Shown piece after piece: positions 19,114 through 26,149 of a DNA stretch of 64,000 nt. The translations under genes and the position numbers were made by a program. Under the pieces are notes generated by a model. The model was not told the origin of the DNA. It did no database searches and worked only from the letters and a program-made list of their open reading frames with translations. Within the stretch, counting starts at the first letter, position 1, and every line of letters begins with the position of its first letter. Source of the stretch: Sphingobium sp. EP60837 (GTDB taxonomy: Bacteria > Pseudomonadota > Alphaproteobacteria > Sphingomonadales > Sphingomonadaceae); NCBI RefSeq assembly GCF_001658005.1, contig NZ_CP015988.1:186001-250000 (forward strand), read 5' to 3'.

Positions 19114-19676
19114 CAGATATGAGCCAACACAAGCTGGATGCAATTGACCGTCGAATAGTGGACATATTGTCGCACGATGCGCGCGTTTCGAACCGCTCAA
19201 TCGCCAAAGACTTGGGTGTTACCGAAGGCACCATCCGGCAGCGGATCAAACGGCTTCAGAAAGATGGGCTGATCCAATTCACGGTCGTCACCGATTTCCG
19301 AATGGCCGGCTCCCCCAACCTTTGCATGATGGGCATCGACGCCGATCCCTCTCGTGTGCGCGCAATAGCGGAGCAATTGAAGCGAATTCCCGAGATCAAC
19401 TGCGTCGTGTTGCTACTGGGCCGCTTCAACATCCTGGCGATGGGCCTATTTACCAACATCGAACAGCTTGACCGCGTAGTAAAGGCAAAGATCCGGCCCT
19501 TACCTGGCGTGCAGCGCGTGGAAACGGCAATCTCCGTCCACAACCTCAAATATGAGGCAGGCGTCGCCAAGATCATGCAGAGAGCAGAGCAGGCGGAAGG
19601 CCCTGCTCCGGATGCTGCGTCACTTCCAAGCGGCAAGGCGACGCGTTCGCGTCAAAGGCGTAAAGTGCCTGTCTAG
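19110..19676 (+). CDS. Lrp/AsnC-family regulator (second of a coupled pair)
   Basis: A 188-residue Lrp/AsnC regulator with the helix-turn-helix at about residues 8-60 (LDAIDRRIVDILSHDARVSN, then LGVTEGTIRQRIKRLQKDGL). A RAM domain with CVVLLLGRFNILAMGLF follows, and a basic tail of about 35 residues ends KATRSRQRRKVPV. It overlaps the preceding regulator by ATGA. The pair precedes a small unknown gene and a ferredoxin on the same strand and may regulate a nearby oxidative pathway, though no catabolic genes are visible. Confidence 0.87.
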   Translation: MTDMSQHKLDAIDRRIVDILSHDARVSNRSIAKDLGVTEGTIRQRIKRLQKDGLIQFTVVTDFRMAGSPNLCMMGIDADPSRVRAIAEQLKRIPEINCVVLLLGRFNILAMGLFTNIEQLDRVVKAKIRPLPGVQRVETAISVHNLKYEAGVAKIMQRAEQAEGPAPDAASLPSGKATRSRQRRKVPV

Positions 19677-19828
19677 GCGACAGCGTCAGGCGCTCGTCCT
19701 TCGGAAAGCTACCATATCAGGATCGAGCGGCTTCTCTTGCATTGCTCATGAGAATGCGGGGCCGCCGCGCTTGTAAACTCATCTAGCTAGGCAGATGATA
19801 AGTGCTCGACTCACAAGAGGAGCGCGGT

Positions 19829-20065
19829 ATGCAAGTGGAAAGTCAGACCGATCATATCGCCATGCTGGCCCTGATGATGGTTGGCGTACTCATCAAGCGG
19901 CTGGACGCTGTGGGCCAGCTTGATGATGGAACGAAACACCAGCTTCATAAACTCGCCTCCGCGGTTCGCATCCATGCTGAAAATGCGGGACATGATGATC
20001 TGCATATCCTTTTCGACAATATCGATCGGGCGCTGGGCGCTGCTTCTGAAGCGGCCCCGGGCTGA
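19829..20065 (+). CDS. Small protein of unknown function
   Basis: A 78-residue acidic, largely helical protein (MLALMMVGVLIKRLDAVGQL, then LHKLASAVRIHAENAG). No family was recognised. The ATG at 19829 has AGAGGAG upstream and is preferred over a GTG at 19802. It lies 33 bases before the ferredoxin gene, so the two are probably cotranscribed. Confidence 0.65.
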   Translation: MQVESQTDHIAMLALMMVGVLIKRLDAVGQLDDGTKHQLHKLASAVRIHAENAGHDDLHILFDNIDRALGAASEAAPG

Positions 20066-20098
20066 TCAGACTCAATGACCATCGGTGGATAACGCCAA

Positions 20099-20416
20099 AT
20101 GCCTCAACTCATTGTCACTACCCGCAAGGGTGCAGAGATCAATATTGTGGAGTCGCGGGAGGTTTCTGTCATGGAAGCCATCCGAGACGCGGGTATCGAT
20201 GAGGTGCTGGCGCTCTGCGGAGGCTGTTGTTCTTGTGCAACCTGCCATGTTCATGTTGATGAAGATTGGATCGAAAAGCTGCCGCCTATGACCGATGACG
20301 AGGGCGATCTTCTGGATAGTTCGGATCACAGAACAGCAACGTCTCGCCTCTCCTGCCAGCTGCCGTTTAGCCAGGCCCTCGATGGCCTGCGGGTGACTAT
20401 CGCACCGGAGGATTGA
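20099..20416 (+). CDS. [2Fe-2S] ferredoxin
   Basis: A 105-residue adrenodoxin/putidaredoxin-type ferredoxin. Cluster ligands are Cys40, Cys46, Cys49 and Cys86 (C-x5-C-x2-C then SRLSCQLPF). Acidic helix residues ([12 protein letters not shown]) match the partner-binding surface of ferredoxins that feed cytochrome P450s or oxygenases. No oxygenase or reductase is adjacent, so the electron acceptor must be elsewhere. It follows the coupled Lrp regulators and a small unknown gene. Confidence 0.92.
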   Translation: MPQLIVTTRKGAEINIVESREVSVMEAIRDAGIDEVLALCGGCCSCATCHVHVDEDWIEKLPPMTDDEGDLLDSSDHRTATSRLSCQLPFSQALDGLRVTIAPED

Positions 20417-20950
20417 AGTTCAGTGGTGGGGCATGACAATGAGCATCGTCATGTGGGATCAGGTCGGAGCAATAAACAGGGATGAAAGGTCGATTGCGCC
20501 AGGGGTGCCGCCCCAAGCTCTGTTGCAACGCATAGATTGAGATCGACGGTGGGCTTCGTTCAAGCCGACAGGTCCAAAGGCGAGGTTTCCGAACGGTAGT
20601 TTGGGATTTTTCCGGGCCAATGCTGTGTGCATCCTAGACGATATGGTATAAGGCAAAAGTGAGAGAGCCTCAGCAGACAATGCCCTAATGTCACAATTAG
20701 CCAAGCTGCGAGCATTGCGACATTTTGAAGTGGCAATCGAAGTTCGCCGAACCCGAACATGCCTTTTGCCACGAGGGCTGCTCGATTGATCGGGCTGTAG
20801 ATGTGCTCGCAAACTGCTGCTTCATATCGTTTGAGGAATGGAAACTGTCGAACTTCGGCGGTGAACAGAGAGTCACATCAACAACGCAACATTTACATCT
20901 CTACAAATATGTTTAAAGGAGGGGCCTTCACTGATTACAGGTCCCTCCTC
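20417..20950. other. Intergenic region upstream of the MucR-like gene
   Basis: About 530 bases. Open frames on both strands (for example a 117-codon minus frame) have no recognisable content. The region should contain the promoter of the following MucR-type gene; an AAAGGAGG at 20913-20920 lies about 30 bases before the chosen ATG, too far for normal initiation there. Confidence 0.3.
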
Positions 20951-21775
20951 ATGGCAGACGAAAACAAGTCCGACATCACCGCACTCACCGTTCAACTGCT
21001 AAGCGCCTTCGTATCGAAGAACACGGTTTCCAGCGAAAGTCTTGCCGAGCTGATCAAGACGACGCGGGCCGCGTTGACCGAAGAGCCCACGCCTGCTGTG
21101 AGCGAAACACCGGCACAGGAATTTGTGCCAGCAGTCTCTGTCCGCAAGAGCCTGTCTTCACCGGAGCACATCATCAGTCTCATTGACGGGAAGCCTTACA
21201 AGACGCTGAAGCGGCATCTTGCCACGCATGGGCTGACCCCAGAACAATATCGCGAGCGCTATAAACTTCCCAAGTCCTACCCTTTGGTGGCTACGAGCTA
21301 TTCTGACGCCCGTCGCGCTGTAGCGCAGAGACTGGGTCTTGGCCGGAAGCCCGCCGCCACCTCTGTAGCCACCAATGCCCCGGCTGTTGAAGCACCGGCA
21401 GCGGAGAGCAAGAGCGCACCCAGCAAAGCAGCTGCCAAGGCCGCAAAACCGAAGGCGCCCCCCGCATCGGCCGAGAAGGCCGAGGTAAAGGCGCCTGCAG
21501 CCGCCAAGGCTGCCCCGCGCAAGCGCCTTTCGATTGCATTGGCCAAGGAAGAAAAATCCTCCACTCCGGCCGTCGCGAAAGCCGAGAACGCTGACAGTGT
21601 GACGAACGCTCCGCAGAGCGATGCTGGCAAGGCGACCCAACCCAAGGGGAGCGCTGCCAAGGCAAAGCCTGCGCCGAAGGTCAAGGCAGCCGGCAAGCCA
21701 AAGTCGCCAAAAGCCAGCACGAAGGCTGCTGCGGCAGATATCGATGCAAAGACCCCAGAGCCGGCAGCCAACTGA
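20951..21775 (+). CDS. MucR/Ros-family DNA-binding protein with a long basic tail
   Basis: A 274-residue protein beginning MADENKSDITALTVQLLSAF, the usual start of MucR proteins. The zinc-finger-like domain (about 72-130) contains ISLIDGKPYKTLKRHLATHG and LTPEQYRERYKLP. The two histidines (His89, His93) are kept, but the two metal-binding cysteines are replaced by Ser76 and Asp79. Residues 131-274 are a low-complexity Ala/Lys/Pro tail like histone H1-type tails. MucR proteins are global, H-NS-like silencers. A longer frame starts upstream, but the conserved start fits 20951. Confidence 0.86.
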   Translation: MADENKSDITALTVQLLSAFVSKNTVSSESLAELIKTTRAALTEEPTPAVSETPAQEFVPAVSVRKSLSSPEHIISLIDGKPYKTLKRHLATHGLTPEQYRERYKLPKSYPLVATSYSDARRAVAQRLGLGRKPAATSVATNAPAVEAPAAESKSAPSKAAAKAAKPKAPPASAEKAEVKAPAAAKAAPRKRLSIALAKEEKSSTPAVAKAENADSVTNAPQSDAGKATQPKGSAAKAKPAPKVKAAGKPKSPKASTKAAAADIDAKTPEPAAN

Positions 21776-21786
21776 TAAAAGGTTGT

Positions 21787-21818
21787 GCAGCCCTGCCGTT
21801 GGGTGGGGCTGCCTCCAT
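21787..21818 (+). terminator. Terminator candidate after the MucR-like gene
   Basis: GCAGCCC (21787-21793) and GGGCTGC (21806-21812) form a stem with a 12-base loop, followed by CTCCATTTTG. It begins about 11 bases after the stop codon. Confidence 0.55.
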
Positions 21819-21908
21819 TTTGGGCACCTGACAGACCCGCACTTGGTTGGTCGCATTGCTCTCCTTCGGCTCTGGACAGCGCAGCGGCGTTTCGCTTAAG
21901 CGCGCCCG

Positions 21909-22331
21909 ATGCCACAAGAACTCAGTCTTGCCGTCGTGGGAGCACTGCACCCCAATGCCGACGGCACGAACCGGCAGTTCGAGATCCGGATGCTCAATCC
22001 CGGCGATCCAATTTCGCTTGTGCTGGAACCCAACAACAAGGCGGACAGCTCCGCCGTTGCGGTGTTCTCGTTCCGCGGATTGCAGATCGGTTATCTGTCG
22101 GCAGAACGGTGCGGGTGGATTGGTTCCAAGATTAGTCAAGGTCAGGACGTCCGCGCCATTTTCCAGGCTGCCACCAAGGACGGTGCGATCATTCGGGTGC
22201 ATCTTGATGGCGGCACCCCTACCCTACCGCCGCCACCACCTGAGCCACTCATGACCCACGATGAGTTGCATGAGAACAAAGCCGATCCGGATTCCGGCTT
22301 TTGGCCGGATTATATTCCACCGGATGATTGA
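21909..22331 (+). CDS. HIRAN-domain protein
   Basis: A 140-residue protein whose first 100 residues form a HIRAN domain: LAVVGALHPNADGTNRQ, LEPNNKADSSAVAVFS and LQIGYLSAERCGWIGSKI. HIRAN domains bind single-stranded DNA ends in helicases, and stand-alone versions occur in bacteria, often in mobile regions. The C-terminus is proline-rich then acidic (PTLPPPPPEP, GFWPDYIPPDD). It ends close to the oppositely oriented next gene. The cellular role is not known. Confidence 0.83.
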   Translation: MPQELSLAVVGALHPNADGTNRQFEIRMLNPGDPISLVLEPNNKADSSAVAVFSFRGLQIGYLSAERCGWIGSKISQGQDVRAIFQAATKDGAIIRVHLDGGTPTLPPPPPEPLMTHDELHENKADPDSGFWPDYIPPDD

Positions 22332-22358
22332 AGCGGCGCCGGTGCGACGGCGCTGGCT

Positions 22359-22895
22359 CTAATGCACACGGCCAAGAGCTCTCCTGGCCTCCGGGGTGAT
22401 CGTATAGACAGCCTCCCGCTGCGCGCCGCGGTTCGCATGATCGATACGGTACCCCTTATAGTGACGCCGCAATAAACCCGCCCTCACTAGGTCTGATGCA
22501 GCCCGACTGATGCTTGTCCGGCCTGACCGCAATATCCGCGCTTTGACCTCCTCAGCGAGCAGAATCTCCGCTGCAGCGGGATCCTCCGGCAGCTGGCCTT
22601 TGGCGACCAGGTCCACGCGCACCGCCTCTATGAGCGTACGCCGCCGACCGTCACGCTGGGCAAGCGGAATCAGCGCCTCGCAAAGCCAGTCCCGTACCGG
22701 CAGCAGCGCGCCGCCATAACGTACATAAGGTCCAACGCTGTCACCGTTGCCTACGGCCTTGTAGATGAGGTTCAGCACCATGAACGCGTAACGGGGTCGC
22801 TTGGAGACCTGCGAAATACGTTCGATGAGATCGGGCAGCGAACCCAGGGTGGACGCTGCTTCATAGGGTGCGAAAAGATCGGCCTGCTGGAACAT
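22359..22895 (-). CDS. Unknown protein with C-terminal winged-helix-like region
   Basis: A 178-residue protein not assigned to a family. The N-terminal half is helical (TLGSLPDLIERISQVSKRPR). The C-terminal half resembles a winged helix: SISRAASDLVRAGLLRRHYK followed by a beta-hairpin-like YRIDHANRGAQREAVYTITP. It may be a DNA-binding regulator. It lies divergent from HU with 174 bases between the starts and convergent with the HIRAN gene. Confidence 0.7.
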   Translation of the reverse strand: MFQQADLFAPYEAASTLGSLPDLIERISQVSKRPRYAFMVLNLIYKAVGNGDSVGPYVRYGGALLPVRDWLCEALIPLAQRDGRRRTLIEAVRVDLVAKGQLPEDPAAAEILLAEEVKARILRSGRTSISRAASDLVRAGLLRRHYKGYRIDHANRGAQREAVYTITPEARRALGRVH

Positions 22896-22965
22896 ATCAG
22901 GAATCTAGCACAAGCTGCCCGCATGTGAATCCCCCTGCACAAGTAGCAAACGACAAAAAACACAC

Positions 22966-22980
22966 GTGTCACTTTACCGG
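22966..22980 (+). promoter_or_regulatory. Motif copy upstream of HU
   Basis: GTGTCACTTTACCGG lies between the divergent unknown gene and HU. The same motif in inverse orientation, CGGGTAAAGTGACAC, occurs downstream of HU at 23410-23424. The matching pair suggests binding by one regulator or end-like repeats around the hu gene. Confidence 0.35.
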
Positions 22981-23069
22981 ACGCGCAGGAAGGTCTTGCC
23001 CCGCAAATCTCATTGCCCAAGGCGAAAAAGCCGATAGATATGGCCGCTCCATTTTTACCGGAGACCTTC

Positions 23070-23345
23070 ATGAACAATAGCGCTCTCGCTGAAGCCATCG
23101 CAACCGAGCATGGCCTTAGCAAAGCCGACGCCCGCACCTATGTCGACGCGGTGTTCAATGCCATCGCCAGCGCGGCTGCCAATGGCAACGAAGTAAGCTT
23201 GAATGGTTTTGGCAAGTTCAAGGTAAAGGATAGTCCTGCTCGTGAAGGCCGCAATCCGGCAAATGGTCAGACCATCCAGATCGCGGCGTCAAAGAAGCTG
23301 ACATTCACGCCTGCCAAGGCAGTCAAGGACCAGCTCAACGGCTGA
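23070..23345 (+). CDS. HU-family nucleoid protein
   Basis: A 91-residue HU/IHF-family histone-like protein. It has the helical dimerisation region (LAEAIATEHGLSKADARTYV), the arm-forming motif VSLNGFGKFKVKDSPAREGR and the conserved GRNPANGQTIQIAASK. Such proteins bend and wrap DNA as dimers. The ATG at 23070 follows CCGGAGA; a longer frame from 23013 is unlikely. A strong terminator follows directly. Confidence 0.93.
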   Translation: MNNSALAEAIATEHGLSKADARTYVDAVFNAIASAAANGNEVSLNGFGKFKVKDSPAREGRNPANGQTIQIAASKKLTFTPAKAVKDQLNG

Positions 23346-23351
23346 GACGGT

Positions 23352-23387
23352 GAGCGCCGCCGGACGGGGCGGCGCTCCATCCTTTTA
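23352..23387 (+). terminator. Rho-independent terminator of the HU gene
   Basis: A perfect 10-base-pair stem, GAGCGCCGCC (23352-23361) and GGCGGCGCTC (23368-23377), with a six-base loop, is followed by CATCCTTTT. It starts six bases after the HU stop. Confidence 0.8.
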
Positions 23388-23393
23388 TGCGAA

Positions 23394-23423
23394 TGTCACT
23401 TTTTCTAAACGGGTAAAGTGACA
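23394..23423. repeat. Inverted repeat downstream of HU
   Basis: TGTCACTTT (23394-23402) and AAAGTGACA (23415-23423) are perfect nine-base arms around a 12-base spacer. The right arm is part of the motif also found upstream of HU at 22966. It may be an operator for a transcript starting after the HU terminator. Confidence 0.5.
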
Positions 23424-23608
23424 CTTCTGGCATTCTGTTGGCCGGGCGCCAGCATCTTGCGCCACGCCGCCAATTGCACTTTCTGCAATCGCTCTGCCGC
23501 CCTTCGCAGTTGTCGGCCGGAAGGTGCGATGCGAAAGGGGGGCTGCCTTTCAGGCATCCTCTCCTAAGACTTAGTGGGCTGGTCGTTCTCGATCGGCCCT
23601 TTTTTTTT
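23424..23608 (+). ncRNA. Candidate small RNA ending in a T-rich terminator
   Basis: Between the dyad at 23394-23423 and the IS21 element there is no gene. The region ends in a G+C hairpin (about 23576-23599) followed directly by nine T residues, a strong terminator pattern with no coding sequence for it to end. The HU gene already has its own terminator at 23352. A short untranslated RNA starting near 23424 would explain both signals. No known RNA family was recognised. Confidence 0.4.
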
Positions 23609-23771
23609 GTTCTGTTCGGCGTGAGATCCCTATTTATCGCATGACCCATCAGTCGCCGCATCAGTCCTTCAATCCCGCGCGGCGACACATGGACTTGTTG
23701 TTAGGCGACATGCAAAACTGACCCCCTCGCGTCACTGAAAACTGGCCCCCTCCGGAAGGAGGACGGGACAG

Positions 23772-25067
23772 ATGAATATGGATGATGAGACGATCTCCGC
23801 AGTTGGCTTGCGGAGGGACGCGATGCTTGAGCCTGATGAGGTGACGGCGATGCTGAGGTTGAGGAAGCTGGGCTGGGGCAGCAAGCGCCTGGCGCGAGAG
23901 TTTGGCTGTTCGCGCACGACGGTGAAGCGATATCTTGGGGCAGGCCGGTGGCAACCCTATCAGCGGCGGGTACTTCGCGGGATGTTGGCCGGTCATGAGA
24001 CATGGCTTCGTGAGCGATTTTTCCGGCACCGGGGCAATGCCGATGTCGTTCGGCAGGATTTGGCCCGTGAACTCGGTGTCGTAGCGAGTTTGCGGACGGT
24101 TGAGCGAGCAGTGGCTGGCTTTCGGCAACAGCTGGCGGCAGAAGCGCGCGCGACGACACGGTTCGAGACGCCGCCAGGTCACCAGCTTCAGATCGATTTT
24201 GGCGAAAAGCGCGTCTGCATCGGTGGTGATAGGGTCCGAATATATGTTTTTGTCGCGACCCTGGGCTATTCCCGCCGCCCCTTCACGATGGCATTCCGCC
24301 ATGAGCGGCAGTCGGCCTGGTTCGATGGCATGGAGGCAGCCTTTCGCCATTTTGGCGGCGTAACCGAAGAGGTGCTGCTGGATAATGCGGCGGCGCTGGT
24401 CACGCGCCATGACGCGGCGACGCGGGAAGTTGTGTTCAACGATCGGCTACATGCTTTCTCACGTTACTGGGGCTTTCGGCCGCGGGCATGCGCGCCCTAT
24501 CGTGCTCGCACCAAAGGCAAGGACGAGCGCGGCGTCGGCTACGTAAAAAACAACGCACTGGCGGGTCATGGCTTTGCCAGCATGGAGGCACTGGAGCAGC
24601 ATCTGGCCTGGTGGATGCGCGAGATCGCGGATTTACGCTGCCATGGTTCGACCGGGGAACCCCCGCTGCAGCGCTTTGTCCGTGACGAAGCGAGCAAACT
24701 TAAGCCCTTGAATGGCCGGCCGCCATTCCGGCAGATCCGCGAACTGGTGCGCAAGGTGCACAGTGACTGTGCCGTCGAGATCGATACGAACGCCTACTCG
24801 GTTCCCTGGCGCCTGGTGGGCGAAACCGTGCAGGTAACAGTCAGTGCTGGACGTGTGTCGGTCTTCCATGTGGGGCGGTTGGTTGCCGAGCATGCCGAGG
24901 CTGCGGGTCGCCATCGCCGGCTGACAGACCCTGCCCACTTTGTCGGCGTTGCAGGCGCCAACGGTCCTGTGCGGCGTGCCGAAACCATCGAGGAGCCACG
25001 GCTGCATCTGCCCGAGTTGCTGCGCCCCCTGGCTGAATATGAGCAGCTGGCAGGAGGGCGTTGGTGA
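23772..25067 (+). CDS. istA: IS21-family transposase IstA
   Basis: A 431-residue DDE transposase. The N-terminal helix-turn-helix includes WGSKRLAREFGCSRTTVKRY. The catalytic core has acidic residues in HQLQIDFGEKRV, EEVLLDNAAALVTRHD and RTKGKDERGVGYVKNNAL. The C-terminal DNA-binding part includes VEIDTNAYSVPWRLVGE. It cuts and joins the IS ends together with IstB. It starts after GGAAGGAGG, and its stop overlaps the istB start by TGATG. Length and motifs suggest a functional gene. Confidence 0.95.
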   Translation: MNMDDETISAVGLRRDAMLEPDEVTAMLRLRKLGWGSKRLAREFGCSRTTVKRYLGAGRWQPYQRRVLRGMLAGHETWLRERFFRHRGNADVVRQDLARELGVVASLRTVERAVAGFRQQLAAEARATTRFETPPGHQLQIDFGEKRVCIGGDRVRIYVFVATLGYSRRPFTMAFRHERQSAWFDGMEAAFRHFGGVTEEVLLDNAAALVTRHDAATREVVFNDRLHAFSRYWGFRPRACAPYRARTKGKDERGVGYVKNNALAGHGFASMEALEQHLAWWMREIADLRCHGSTGEPPLQRFVRDEASKLKPLNGRPPFRQIRELVRKVHSDCAVEIDTNAYSVPWRLVGETVQVTVSAGRVSVFHVGRLVAEHAEAAGRHRRLTDPAHFVGVAGANGPVRRAETIEEPRLHLPELLRPLAEYEQLAGGRW

Positions 25068-25864
25068 TGGCTGTCGACCATGAAACGCTGCTGGGCTGGC
25101 TGAGCCGGCTGAAGCTCACCGCTATCCGCGACCAACTCGATACGTTGCTCGATGAGGCCGCGCGGCAGGATCTGACCATGCGCGAGACATTGGCCTTCCT
25201 GTGTGAGCGCGAAATCGCGCGCAAGGACGAGCGCCGGGTAGAGATGGCGATGAAGATCGCTCACTTCCCGCATGCCCGCGAACTTGACGGGTTCGACTTT
25301 GACGCCCAGCCCAGCGTCGATCCCCTTCAGATACGGGAGCTCGCCACGGCCCGCTGGGTCGCCCATGGTGAAGCAGTGCTGCTGCTGGGTCCACCGGGCG
25401 TGGGCAAATCACACCTGGCGATCGCGTTGGGCCGGGAGGTGATCCGCCAGAACCATACCGTGCTGTTCACCACCGCGCAGGCGCTGGTTGCCGCCTTGGT
25501 AAAAGCCCATGGCGAAGGGCGACTTGAAGAGCGCCTCGCCTTCCTTGCCAAACCTAAGCTGCTCATCGTGGACGAACTGGGCTACCTACCGTTCGACCCA
25601 AACGCCGCGCATCTGTTCTTCCAGCTAGTGTCACGCCGTTATGAGCGAGGAGCGATGCTCATCACTTCCAACCGCAGCGTGGGAGAATGGGGAACCGTCT
25701 TTGGCGATCCAGTGGTGGCCACCGCGATCCTGGATCGTCTTCTTCACCACAGCCACGTCATCACGATACGCGGCGACAGCTACCGATTGCGCGAAAAGCG
25801 ACGGAGTGGCCTTTTGCAAAAGGCCACTCCGTCGCTTGAACCAGCAGGCAACAAACCATCATGA
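25067..25864 (+). CDS. istB: IS21-family helper ATPase IstB
   Basis: A 265-residue AAA+ ATPase related to DnaC. It has a Walker A motif in LLGPPGVGKSHLAIALG and a Walker B motif in LLIVDELGYLPF. The IstB assembly selects target DNA and stimulates IstA. The ATG at 25067 has AGGAGGG upstream and overlaps the istA stop. The last about 25 codons run through a perfect 38-base palindrome, so the C-terminal tail (RRSGLLQKATPSLE) is partly dictated by that DNA or RNA structure. Confidence 0.95.
   Translation: MAVDHETLLGWLSRLKLTAIRDQLDTLLDEAARQDLTMRETLAFLCEREIARKDERRVEMAMKIAHFPHARELDGFDFDAQPSVDPLQIRELATARWVAHGEAVLLLGPPGVGKSHLAIALGREVIRQNHTVLFTTAQALVAALVKAHGEGRLEERLAFLAKPKLLIVDELGYLPFDPNAAHLFFQLVSRRYERGAMLITSNRSVGEWGTVFGDPVVATAILDRLLHHSHVITIRGDSYRLREKRRSGLLQKATPSLEPAGNKPS
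25798..25835. repeat. Perfect 38-base palindrome inside the 3' end of istB
   Basis: The 38 bases read identically on both strands, centred between 25816 and 25817 in CTTTTG|CAAAAG. Each 19-base arm would form a very stable RNA hairpin. It lies about 50 bases before the IS right end and may act as a terminator or shield against transcription entering or leaving the element. Confidence 0.85.
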
Positions 25865-26049
25865 AAGGGGGCCAGTTTTAGGTGTCGCTAACCTGTTGTC
25901 GTTCTTGTCTAGCTACGTGGCACGCCATACCTAAATACCGGCCACTGACGCAAAGCGAGCAGCGCCACATCATCACGGCAATTGCACGTTGGCTCGAAGG
26001 ACAATGTGGATAATCGCCCCTTGACCGTCAAACCAAAGGCCACGCGTTC

Positions 26050-26148
26050 TTTACCCCGCAAATGAGAAGAAACTCAATTTGCAGGGTAAACCTTGAAATT
26101 AGGTGAGTTACCCAGCAAAATGGGAGAAAGCCAATCCGCGGGGTAAAC
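26050..26148. promoter_or_regulatory. Double dyad with four copies of a TTACCC-N-GC motif
   Basis: Two consecutive inverted repeats lie directly before the GTG start at 26150. The first pairs TTTACCCCGCAAATGAG (26050-26066) with CTCAATTTGCAGGGTAAA (26073-26090). The second, less perfect, pairs GTTACCCAGC (26107-26116) with GCGGGGTAAAC (26138-26148). Together they give four half-sites of TTACCC-N-GC in alternating orientation. Position suggests an operator for the following gene, perhaps autoregulatory; the binding protein is unknown. Confidence 0.6.
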
Positions 26149-26149
26149 T

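Larger units (their letters stand above)
23705..25888 (+). mobile_element. IS21-family insertion sequence, apparently intact
   Basis: The element is bounded by imperfect inverted ends. The left end starts GCGACATGCAAAACTGACCC at 23705; the right end, read inward, is GCGACACCTAAAACTGGCCC from 25888. The left end holds a second copy of the AAAACTGGCCCCCT motif at 23738-23751, as multiple end repeats are usual in IS21 elements. It carries istA and istB in order. No clear target duplication was found by eye: bases just outside are TGTTAG on the left and TAACCT on the right. A relic of the right end lies at 57167-57229. Confidence 0.88.

Noticed and set aside
20459-20812. A 117-codon minus-strand frame upstream of the MucR-like gene
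   Set aside because: Composition is irregular, no motif is recognised and it would occupy the expected promoter region.
23690-25900. Target-site duplication of the IS21 element
   Set aside because: Bases flanking the ends (TGTTAG and TAACCT) look partly like an extension of the inverted ends and not a direct repeat; no convincing duplication could be read.
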